A stretch of DNA of 64,000 bases from Adiantum capillus-veneris (lineage: Eukaryota; Streptophyta; Polypodiopsida; Polypodiales; Pteridaceae). The translations under genes and the position numbers were made by a program. How positions within the stretch are numbered: position 1 is the first letter of the stretch; the number at the start of each line of letters is the position of its first letter. Location: NCBI GenBank assembly GCA_014529385.2, contig CM043971.1, forward strand, positions 61,825,209 through 61,889,208. The letters are read 5' to 3'. The notes beneath the pieces are model-generated. The model was not told where the DNA came from and searched no databases. It saw nothing but the letters and a program-made list of their open reading frames with translations. Below, piece by piece: positions 36,201 to 45,600 of this stretch.

Positions 36201-37352
36201 AGCGCACAATACCCTCATGCTCAACAAGTAACACGAAAAGCAACGACAAGAACAAACTACACATGAGTGTTGAAGATGGAGAGCACAGGCAACTTGAGGG
36301 TATCATAATTTGACAAACCAGGCGCCTTGGATGCTGCAGAAATGAAGCAAAATGATGATTGGAAGTTGGAACATTATATATTAGGGGCTTACAAGCAAGT
36401 CCAAAAATAATACCAAATGTTTGATAAATAAAAGATGAACTTTTACAAATTGAAATGAAATATGTAAGAAAAATGATTCTGGTTGACTGTCTTATTCAGG
36501 GTTTAGTCTAAACCCCCTTAATCAGTGAAAATGTAATCAGATCAGATTTACTAACTTATAGTAGAAAATGGAACCACATTTTGAGTTCAGTGACCAATCA
36601 TGGGCTAGTAAATTTGTCAAATGAGGAAAGATGGTTATGAGTACTCACGATGAGTTAATACATTGACTAGCCAAGACCTTAAGAGCATGCAGTGTCAGAT
36701 TAGTTGGACATTTTCAGATTGATTGCTTTATCCTTGAAATGGTTACGATGGCATGGTAGTGGAGAATATAAGCTGTGCTATTCCATTTGTATTAATTATA
36801 GCAGTCCAACCCCCTCGGGATGGGATTTTTTTTTTGCAAACCCTGGCCAGACAGCAGTATCAGGTTTTTGCCAGAGTTCTTCCTCAGCCCAAGCATATCC
36901 AATTCTTACACCACCTAAAACTTGGAGCTGTACAAGACCTGTAAAAATGATCATTCTTGTTTGGCACTGAGCATGGCTACATGTACTTGTTCAGGAGAAA
37001 GGCATTGTCCTTCCAAAACCAGCTACCACTCTAGCAGTTGTGCAAGTTTTATCTTGTTACCACCATAATTTGTGTGCGTGTAAAAACATACCAAATACCT
37101 TACAGCCAAACATTAACCCTAAGTTACAGCACACCCCTTTCATACAGGCCTTGGCCTAAAAACTCCAAAATGCAAAACAAGCAAGCATAAGCAGTTACCT
37201 CTCTTGCTTTTTCGCTATTCAAATTTCTTATGAGACTGTATCGGACAGAAAAGCATCAAACCTTTAGGGTGGTATTCAGATTATTCCTTGCATTACTCAG
37301 CAACTTAATCAGATCATGGTGATCAATCAAGGATTGGCATTCCTGACACAGC
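27268..37352 (-). CDS. SEC6: Exocyst complex subunit SEC6 (EXOC3), 22 exons, 5' end missing
   Basis: SEC6 is a core subunit of the exocyst, the octameric complex tethering secretory vesicles at the plasma membrane. Exons, 5' to 3': 37352-37262, 35965-35876, 35767-35688, 35594-35502, 34762-34736 (27 bp), 34294-34190, 34096-33949, 33843-33799, 33719-33664, 32693-32585, 30242-30102, 30021-29842, 29727-29647, 29577-29491, 28883-28839, 28748-28670, 28595-28526, 28402-28315, 28020-27931, 27834-27718, 27540-27478, 27387-27268 (stop TAG). Diagnostic blocks match plant SEC6 as I know it: [75 protein letters not shown]. Phases agree at every junction and there is no premature stop, giving about 668 codons against roughly 750 in Arabidopsis. 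All donors are GT except exon 2, which reads GAAAGT. The first 85-90 codons are not in this window; intron 10 carries a LINE. Confidence 0.95.
30718..31912 (+). mobile_element. 5'-truncated LINE in SEC6 intron 10
   Basis: Antisense to SEC6. The plus strand encodes a LINE C-terminal zinc-binding module ([20 protein letters not shown]) near 31220-31280, with frameshifts, then a 3' region ending in an A-tract at 31902-31912. A short direct repeat (GGAGGTCA at 30710-30717 and 31917-31924) lies on both sides. It differs in sequence from the LINE family at 37.7 kb and up, whose tail is CATTT repeats rather than poly(A). Confidence 0.75.
31995..32420. repeat. Tandem fold-back repeats in SEC6 intron 10
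   Basis: Two units (about 31995-32149 and 32171-32320), each with a GCAAGCC-containing left arm and a GGCTTGCCC-containing right arm. Nested inside the second is a GTCTGTTTG...CAAACAGAC hairpin near 32225-32265. A third, partial unit follows. Confidence 0.65.
35870..35875 (-). other. Non-canonical GA splice donor of SEC6 exon 2
   Basis: The exon must end at GAG (35876) to keep the frame into exon 3 (KLTAL). The intron then starts GAAAGT, one base from the consensus GTAAGT. Nearby GT alternatives shift the frame. Confidence 0.7.
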
Positions 37353-37674
37353 CTGAAAGAGAAAGATAAAACATTCCCATGACTAATACCTCAACAGTCA
37401 ATCTCAGTAAGCACTTAACAGATCTGCCAACTATAAGCACCATATTGTCAACAACAGAGCAGAATTTAAGTATGAAAGCTCAAAGCATTCAGGCCCACAA
37501 ACAACAAAGCCACCAATAACACAATAATCTTCTTGTTAAGAGGCACCTCCGGTTATTGCACATTGGGCAACCAAAACTCCCTGCCCAACAACAAGCTACT
37601 AGTCAGTTGCACATTGGGAAACTTGCCTAATGTCACTTATGAAGCAGGCTGCTGGCTAGAGATCATCTGTACTC

Positions 37675-37700
37675 TAATATATCATTTCATTTCATTTCAT
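37675..37700 (+). repeat. Target-site duplication, left of the LINE
   Basis: TAATATAT followed by CATTT units; 25 of 26 positions match 52833-52858. Confidence 0.8.
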
Positions 37701-37880
37701 TTTATTTCTTTTTGATACCCCCCCCCCCCCCCCCTCTCTCTATCTCTCGTCTGCACTCTATCGCTCCCCCTCCCTTGCCATACAGCCCCACGCTCCCCCA
37801 CTCGCCCAACTACCGCGCCCGCTGCTAGGGTGGGTGCACACGTACGCGCTTAGTGACTCCTTGGCGGACGGCAATCAAGC

Positions 37881-38774
37881 ATGAGGAAGCTGAACGATAA
37901 AGCCGACCCCCTAGAGAATGCCATTCAAAAATGCAAAGAGGAAATGACGGAGATCATTACCAAGATGAACCGCAATCTCTGGGGCACAATAAACATGCTC
38001 GAAGGACGCATGTTCATCCAAGACAGCAAGATAAGTACGCTGGAAGACCGAGTGACGACTCAAGAGCAAGAGATTGCGTCGCTCAAGAAAGACCTCGCCG
38101 AAGCACGATCAAGAAACACACTGGAAGAGGGCGAACTGCAACCCTCAGTAATCGAAGAAATCAACACAATCAAGGAGCAAGTACGGGCCATCAAAGAGGG
38201 AGAAGAGCAACACAAAGAAATGACGACTTCTTGGGTGGATGTTCTTACCAAAACTCAACAAAAGGCGGATGAAGCCGAGAAATGGATCAAGGTGGCCAAG
38301 AAAGGAAAAGGCAAGGAGATAACGCACACGTCCACACCCACTATCATTAATCAGACACTAGAGGAGGAGCAAAGGAGACGGGTGCGCGCTTTACATGTGA
38401 GAATTTGCGGCCTTAAGGACAAAGGCAATGTGGACGAAGAAGCAAAAGAACTCACAGCCTTGATGGGGGTTCATGAGCCGACGCACACAAGGGCATGGAG
38501 AGTGGGCAACATAAAGAAAAATGGAAGCAGTGGAGAAACCTCAAAAGAAAGAGCACTCATCCTCCGTTTTCCCTCCATGGAAGCGAAGAAGTCCTTCTTG
38601 AAGAAACGGCCAACTCTTAAAGAGACTAGCATCTTTCTCGGGGATGATCTCACCCTCTCGCAAATCGCTCATATGCAGGAAGTAATGCCGGAGATTAGAG
38701 CGGCAAGGGGAAAAGGCAAGATTGCCTTTTACCGAGACGGAAAAGTGGTAATACTAGAGCGACGCTCCACATAA
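37881..38774 (+). CDS. LINE ORF1 protein, coiled coil plus L1-type RNA-binding domain (297 aa)
   Basis: An intact 297-residue ORF. Residues about 1-100 are heptad-rich (ISTLEDRVTTQEQEIASLKK). About 110-165 is polar and basic. From about 170 comes an RRM-like segment starting RVRALHVRICGL. From about 230 a C-terminal block follows: RALILRFPSMEAKKSFLKKR, FLGDDLTLSQ, GKIAFYRDGKVVI. This is the layout of vertebrate L1 ORF1p (coiled coil, RRM, C-terminal domain), a trimeric RNA chaperone. It lacks the CCHC knuckle usual in plant L1 ORF1. A broken homologue is in the antisense copy at 62545-63451. ORF2 follows within about 30 bp. Confidence 0.8.
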   Translation: MRKLNDKADPLENAIQKCKEEMTEIITKMNRNLWGTINMLEGRMFIQDSKISTLEDRVTTQEQEIASLKKDLAEARSRNTLEEGELQPSVIEEINTIKEQVRAIKEGEEQHKEMTTSWVDVLTKTQQKADEAEKWIKVAKKGKGKEITHTSTPTIINQTLEEEQRRRVRALHVRICGLKDKGNVDEEAKELTALMGVHEPTHTRAWRVGNIKKNGSSGETSKERALILRFPSMEAKKSFLKKRPTLKETSIFLGDDLTLSQIAHMQEVMPEIRAARGKGKIAFYRDGKVVILERRST

Positions 38775-38804
38775 CGGTGCGAGACTTATGGGACCACACT
38801 CAAA

Positions 38805-41157
38805 GTGGCTGCCTGGAACTGCAACGGATCTATGCGTCTTGATGTAGGTGCTTTTGAGGATAGCTTTACTGGAAGAGACATCATCTTTTACTCTGAGACA
38901 CACCAGGCCCCTGGGCAATCCATGCCTCACATCAGTGGATACAGGTGGGAGACAGCTTACAGACAGGAGACACGCTCACAACACAAAGGGCGGGGCTCGG
39001 GGGGAGTGGTAGTGTTATTTAGAGAGGATCTGCAGCCACAGATACATATAGCCCGCAGGGATGAGTAGGCTAAGTACATGTGGGTGAGATTGAAAGCAGA
39101 GACGGGCAGATATCTCTACCTAGCTATTTGCTACTTTCCCCCGAGTACATTAGTTTATGCATCACCCAAAGGACAGTCCCCTTTCTCTATTCTGGATGAT
39201 GACATATGGGAGTTCTCTAGGGATGGTGACATTATCATCCTAGGAGACTTCAATGCTAGGACTGCCCATCACCAAGCAGTGTTTTATGATACTTCAGAGG
39301 AGATGCTAAGAGAGCTAGATGCTGTGGAGACGGGCCTGTCCATAAAATCACACGATGTGGAATATACTGAGTATGGGCGACACTTGATAGACATGGGCAC
39401 TGCACATGGATTGGCCATCCTTAACGGCCTACAGAGATTTCCTGCTGCGGGAGGTTTTACCTGCTTCCCACACATGCATGGAGCCAGCACAGTGGACTAT
39501 GTCATGGCACAGCCGAATCTCATCTCTAGTATCCAGGATCTCACAGTTGGGCCCAGACCGGTCGGGGTAGCAGTAGATCATGCTCTGGTGTCGATGACCA
39601 TCTCTTTCCAGTTCAATGTAGCACACAGGCCACGGGTAGCAGCCCCTACTCGCTACACATTCACACGGGAGACGGATTCTGTATACATGGACGGGATCTA
39701 CAGACGCCTATGCAATGAGGACCCGGGGCGACCTCTCGAGGAGCTAACTAATATACTGACACAGACATTACATGAGGCAGCAGCAGAGGCATACCCACAC
39801 ACCCAACCTGAGCAGAGCCGCCGATCAGGGAGCATGCCTCAGAACAGCTGGTACGATGAGGAGTGCCGCCAGACTAGAGCCAGACTTCAGAGGGAGGTGC
39901 TTTTGGGAGACGTCACTCACACACGGTCACAGATTGACTTCCGACGCCTGGTGCGGCAGAAGAAGAGGGCTTTTTTGGCTCGAGTCGAACAGGACCTATA
40001 TCAGCTATTCTTGAGTCAGGACTCGCGTGAGCGTGGCGGCTCTTTCATGAGCAATCCCCCCCCCCCCCTGCTATTTCCTCCACAGAGACCTGGGGTCAGT
40101 ACGCATCATCTTTGTACACAGTACCTGGACAGTCGCCCCTCCCCAGCCCCCCCGACCCATGCCCCCACACATGTGCTTTTTTCACCGCTGAGATGGTGAA
40201 GAAAGCTATTGACAGGACGAGGACTGGGAGAGCATATGATCATGATGGTTTAGTCGCTGAGCATTTCATGCATGCCAAAGACCTACTAGCAAAACTTCTA
40301 GCAGTTATGTTTAACCGTGCCATGTGTGAGGGCCTACCGGACACTTGGAGCCTATCTACGATCGTACCTATCTTCAAGTCAGGAGACCCCATGGAGCCTG
40401 GAAATTATCGCACTATTATGATTGGGCACACACTGGCACGGTTGTATGCGTTCATTCTTGAGCAACAGCTGAGTAGATGGGCAAAGAAGGAAGGAATGCG
40501 TGCAACTGGGCAGGCAGGGTTCAAGAGAGGCTTCTGTACTCTTGACCATATCTTGACACTCAGGGCCATCATCGAGGAAGGCGGATCTCATGGGAGACGG
40601 ATCTATTGTAGCTTTGTGGACTTCCGCAAAGCTTTTGACACAGTACCCAGAGCTAGATTGATGCGCAGATTACAGGAAATGGGAGTACCCACACAGCTCA
40701 TTTGGGGGATCATGGCATTGTACAGATCAGTAGTAGGGCATATACGCACCTCGGAGGGACTTTCTACACCGGTTCACTCAACTATTGGGGTGAAGCAGGG
40801 CTGCCCGCTCTCTCCTACTCTTTTCGGTATGTATGTGGATGAGGTTTCTGACTACATTGACAGCGATGGGGATAAAGGTGCAGAGCTGGTAGGGACATGG
40901 ATTCCACTTTTGTTATATGCTGACGATATTGTGTTGATCTCCGAATCCCCAGAGGGAATGCAACGTCAATTGGATGCTTTGCATACATTTGCCCACGAAA
41001 GTGGTTTGTCTGTCAACCTTGGTAAAACCAAGGTTATGGTGTTTAATACCACCCCACAATGGATCAGGAGGTCAGCACCTACATTCACATACGGCCAGGA
41101 GACTGTGGAGTACACAGACAATTACACTTACCTTGGAGTGGTTTTTAGCGGACCCAC
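38805..41157 (+). pseudogene. LINE ORF2: endonuclease and reverse transcriptase (first part)
   Basis: An APE-type endonuclease opens with AAWNCNG and carries YSETHQ, LGDFNAR, STVDYVM and AVDHALV. The reverse transcriptase carries FKSGDP, GQAGFKRG, FVDFRKAFDT, KQGCPLSP and LLYADDIVL. An in-frame TAG at 39066-39068 replaces a residue that both other copies still encode. A length change in the 13-nt C run at 40056-40068 shifts the frame before the reverse transcriptase. The reading is cut at 41157 by the Ty3/gypsy insertion. No ATG is obvious at the very start, so initiation may be at a non-AUG codon or by reinitiation after ORF1. Confidence 0.9.
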
Positions 41158-42621
41158 TGTCACCAACGTGTGACTACTATCTATCCTTTTTGTTGATTTC
41201 TTTCTTATTATCTATTTACTTTCACTTTTTGGCAACCCCTCGGGAAATCTAACTGCCCTGCATTGCATAGCTAGTGTGGAATTGTCCAGAGGGAGTCCAG
41301 GCCTGAGGGCAAGAGAGCACTAAGGTTGGACAAGGACTATGGTTAGCCAAGTGGGGTCATTGACTAGCCAAAGTGGAATCCTTTGCTACAGAGGCTACAC
41401 TTCAGTTCTGGATGTGGCCGCAGTGTACAAAGAGGGTCGGATGACCTAGAAAGATACAATGGCAGCATCTCCTAAAATTTAGGAAACTGCTATTTTGGGA
41501 CCTGAAAATGTGTTGGCATCATTACCTCCGGAATGACAAGGCGAACATTTTCTTGCTCTGCTGCAAAGTCAACTGATGCACCATTTGAGATATTTTTAGC
41601 CGGGAATGCCCAAAGTCGGAAAATGTGCCATGTGGCACTCTGTGAGCATTCTGCTACTCCTGGCTTGAGAGGGGGCGCCTAAAATGAGAGAGGAGGCTGA
41701 TTTTCAGATTTTGTCACAGGTTAAGAGCTATGGAGTGCTTGCTTTCCCTCTTATGCACAGTGCGGTGCCAGGAGTGATGCCCTGCACGCTACGCACTGCC
41801 CTCTCTCTCCCCTTTGGCAGTATGTTATGCCCCTCTAGTGGGCTCTTCATTTGACCAATGTACAGTTGTGTGGGTTCATGCGCGATTGCCGAGGCAAGAG
41901 CGTCTTGCACAGGTACTGGATTAGCTAGCGGCTAATCCCCCCACAGGTACAGGTGAATTCGGAGAGGTTTCACGCCAGAAATCTCGTCCGATTCAAAGGG
42001 CAAGTAGCCCTACAGGTGCGGGAGCTCGAGGACTTGCTAGGGATGCGACCGGCACGCGAAACGGAGCCCGAAACAGTGAATTACAGCCTGCTGTGTATTT
42101 TTGCAGGTTTAGGGTTTTGGCCCTAAACGGACCCTAATACCCCCAGGAGGTTCGGGGACGCAAGGGGACCGCTGTACAGGCGATCTGGCGCATTTTCAGG
42201 GCTGAAAACAGAGAATTCAGCGTGCTGCAGATTCTCGCCAGGTTTTGCAAAGTGCCCGTATGCGTCGGGAAAGTCAGTCAATGCGTGGGAATACTGACCG
42301 TGAAGGGTTCTAGTACAGTTATGCTGCCGAAATCGGGCTGGAACAGTGGAAATTCAGCCGAGTTTGTGCGGGGCAGCTTGTAGGAACCACAGCGTTTATT
42401 CCCTCTTTTGAATAATAAAGAAATACCGAAAGGGGCGCCTAAGTTAGGGGCCAATCTGGTGTCCGTCTACTCATACAGGTGCAATCTAGCAGCCTGTATC
42501 CCTCTCCCCTTTGATGTGTCTTGAAAGTACAGGTAAAATAGACGACTAATAATGGGTGAAAGCTAAATCAAGGTTTAAAGTAAAGTCTACCGCCCTTTTT
42601 GGATTGAACAGGCCGGTTTCA
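41158..42621 (+). repeat. 5' LTR (1464 bp)
   Basis: Begins TGTCACCAACGTG, ends GGCCGGTTTCA. Contains an AATAAA signal at 42414-42419 just before GAAAGGGGCGCC (42428-42439). Also contains a hairpin of telomere-like units, TTTAGGG/CCCTAAA, at 42108-42127. Confidence 0.96.
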
Positions 42622-42639
42622 TGGTTCCATTGCCGGGAT
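42622..42639 (+). promoter_or_regulatory. Primer-binding site, not tRNA-Met
   Basis: TGGTTCCATTGCCGGGATTT directly follows the LTR. Its complement has proper tRNA 3' geometry: T-stem CCCGG, acceptor strand CAATGGA, discriminator A, CCA. This is compatible with a tRNA-Glu-type primer (inference). Confidence 0.75.
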
Positions 42640-42661
42640 TTGATCACTTTTTCCCATAGAA

Positions 42662-45600
42662 GTGAGCCTTGGTCAGTTTTTGGGCTTGAAGACACAGGGG
42701 ATCATAGACCAGACACAGGGAATTGCAATTATGGCTGACAGACCAGATGATGTGACTGAAGAGGTTTCCTCTTCACAGGGTCAACAGACACATGAAGTGG
42801 GTGAGTCCTCAAGACCACCACAGACTGATGATGATATATTCAGGACCCAGTTGGTTACTGCTGTGGCTATGTTTACACAAGTAATGCAAAATCCGAGGTT
42901 TTTAGCCTTTCTGCAACCTCCTGTTCCGTCTCAGCAAGTTGGGTCACTGGATCATATTCAAAAGCCTGTTAAGGCTCGAGCACAGGTGATTCATACCGCA
43001 CAGTCGATGGAAACACCTGTACACTTGACGGAGAACATGCAGTCTCCACAACGTATGCCTAAGGTGCAAGAACAGGTGGCTGAGATGCCAGTTTTTCAAG
43101 CTGTACCAATTCAGCCCGCCACCTTTCAGCAGCCTATAGCTGGTTCTAATGGGCAGGGAAGCAACCTACAGGCTATGCAACAGGTCTTCCCACCACCTTC
43201 AGTACACCCTGGCTATTTTGGAGGTGGATCGGTATTTCAGAGCATGGCTGGTCATGCACCTGGAAATCAGTTTTATACGCCAGGAACAGTGTTTGCGGGT
43301 GCTCAAACGATGATGCCTAACCCCATGTACAGTGTCATGGGTATGCAACCAGGGTTTCAAAGCACTCGGGGACAATTTGGGATGCCACAAGCAAATTTTG
43401 GTATGGCTGGAATTACAAATCAGCAGCCAAATATGGCATTTCCAGGTCAAGTTAATAGCGGCCAAGGAACACAGATGAACCCTAATAGTGTTCCCATGTT
43501 TCAGTCACTTCCATATGACAATTTAACGCCGCTGGAGAGGCCAACTCCGTACAAAGAAGGTGGCAAAGGTGTATCATTCACGACCTTTACAGGGTTTGAT
43601 GACAGGAAGAAGGCTCTTTCATTCCTCCAGCAGTTTGACAAGGCCTATGCAGGGGGAAATTTTACAGAGGCTTCAAAGGTCCGCAAGGCAGCCACTTTCT
43701 TGACAGGGAATGCGGGACAATGGTGGACAACTTTATTGCTTCAAGGGCAAGCTCCGTCCACATGGATTTACTTCAAGCAGATTTTTGCAGCAGCATGGTT
43801 ATCTGATGATTTCGAAGCAGATGTCATGACAGAATGGCACCAGCTTAATGCTGCCACTTGCAGAAATCTGGATGATTACAATCGGAAGTTTTGGAAAGCT
43901 CTACTTCCAGTAACTTCCTATAGGTTTGTGCCATTGACAGAACAGATAGAAAAATACTGTTGTGGCCTACCCAAAGGATTGAGAAAATACTGCACAAAGA
44001 CCAAAGTCACTACTTTGACGCAGCTCATCGAGGTAGCAAACACTGGCAATGGTTTGCTCAAGGGAGAAGATTGTGAATTTAACACTGGCGTCAAGGCAGG
44101 ATCAGGCAAGAAAAATTCAGCCAAGAAGCACGTTCCCAATGAGGCTCCTAAAGGGACTCAGGAGTCAGCCAACGCAGGGAAAGACAAAGCTACGGCTGAA
44201 TCAGAAAAAGGACCAGCAAAGAAATGGAAAAGACGTTTTCCTCGCAAGTCAGAAGAGCAAAAGAAGGTCCTGAGGACAGAGAACAAATGCTTTATATGTG
44301 AGCAGCCTGGCCACATTGCTTACAACTGTCCTACAAAGAAAAGGCCAGCTGATTCTGAAGACAAGGAGGACAGGAAGGGAAAGAAGCCCATGGCTGGTCT
44401 AGTGCCAGATATGGTGGGCGACAAGCCAAATTCAGATGCAAGTGAGCTTTGCAGAGCATGGGGAAAGGTTAGGGATCAAACAGTGCTCATCTTCTTTGAT
44501 CCAGGTGCCAAAGCCAACTTTATTTCCCCAGAATTGGCTTCAAAGTTGGGAATCAGACCTGAAGAGATGGGGTATACAGCAGAGGCAGGTTTGGCATGTC
44601 CTGGCCATACAGAGGCTGTGACACCCATCATTGGAAAGTTGCGTCTACATATCCAGTCCTATGTAGATGCTGAAGAATTTTACATCATGCCACTGGACGG
44701 ATGTGATGTGTTGTTAGGTATTCCTTGGTTGTTTCGTGTACAGGGAATCATGGATGCCTACAACAAAAAGATCACTGTACAGAGCAGGGGAAAGACTCAC
44801 ATTCTGGATGTAAAGCTTAAAGGGGAGTCTATTCCTACTGTATCAGCTTCTGCTATTACTTCTGTAATGAAAAAGCATCTTTCTGCGTACTTGGTTTTTG
44901 CACGTGAAGTGTCAGATTGTGATGAATCAAATTTATCTATGCTAGATAAAGAAAGGTCAATGTTTTTACAACAGTATAGTGACTGTTTTTCCGATTCATT
45001 ACCGTCTCAATTACCGCCAGAGAGACCCGAGGACCATGCGATAGATTTGGTGCCAGGCTGTAGCCCACCAAATAAGCCTCCGTACAGGGTTAGTGCGGCT
45101 CAGCAGAAAGAGATAATGGGCCAAGTACAGGAGCTGTTAGAAAAAGGGCTGATTCAGCCCAGTTCATCTCCATTTTGTTCTCCAGTATTGTTGGTGCAAA
45201 AAAAGGATGGCTCATGGCGTATGTGCATCGACTACCGTGCACTGAACAAGAATACCATCAAGAATAGGTTCCCTATACCTAGAATTGATGATATTATGGA
45301 CAAATTAGAAGGAGCAGCTATGTTTAGCAGGATAGATCTAAAGAGTGGGTATCATCAGATCCGCATTAGATCAGAGGATGTGCACAAGACTGCTTTTAGA
45401 ACAACGTTTGGCCTTTACGAATTTTTAGTGATGCCCTTTGGTCTTACAAATGCTCCTGCTACGTTTAATAGGATGATGGACAGAATTTTCCGTCCACACC
45501 AGCAGTTTGTTGGTACATTCTTTGATGACATGATAGTCTACTCAAAGAATGAAGAGGAGCATAGGCATCACTTGGCCATTGTGTTCAAAGAGCTACGCAG

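Noticed and set aside
39066-39068. Stop-codon readthrough in LINE ORF2
   Set aside because: Sister copies encode an amino acid here and other lesions accompany it, so a simple mutation is more likely.
45515-45530. FFDD instead of YxDD at the reverse transcriptase active site
   Set aside because: FFDD is common in plant Ty3/gypsy elements and not evidence of inactivity.
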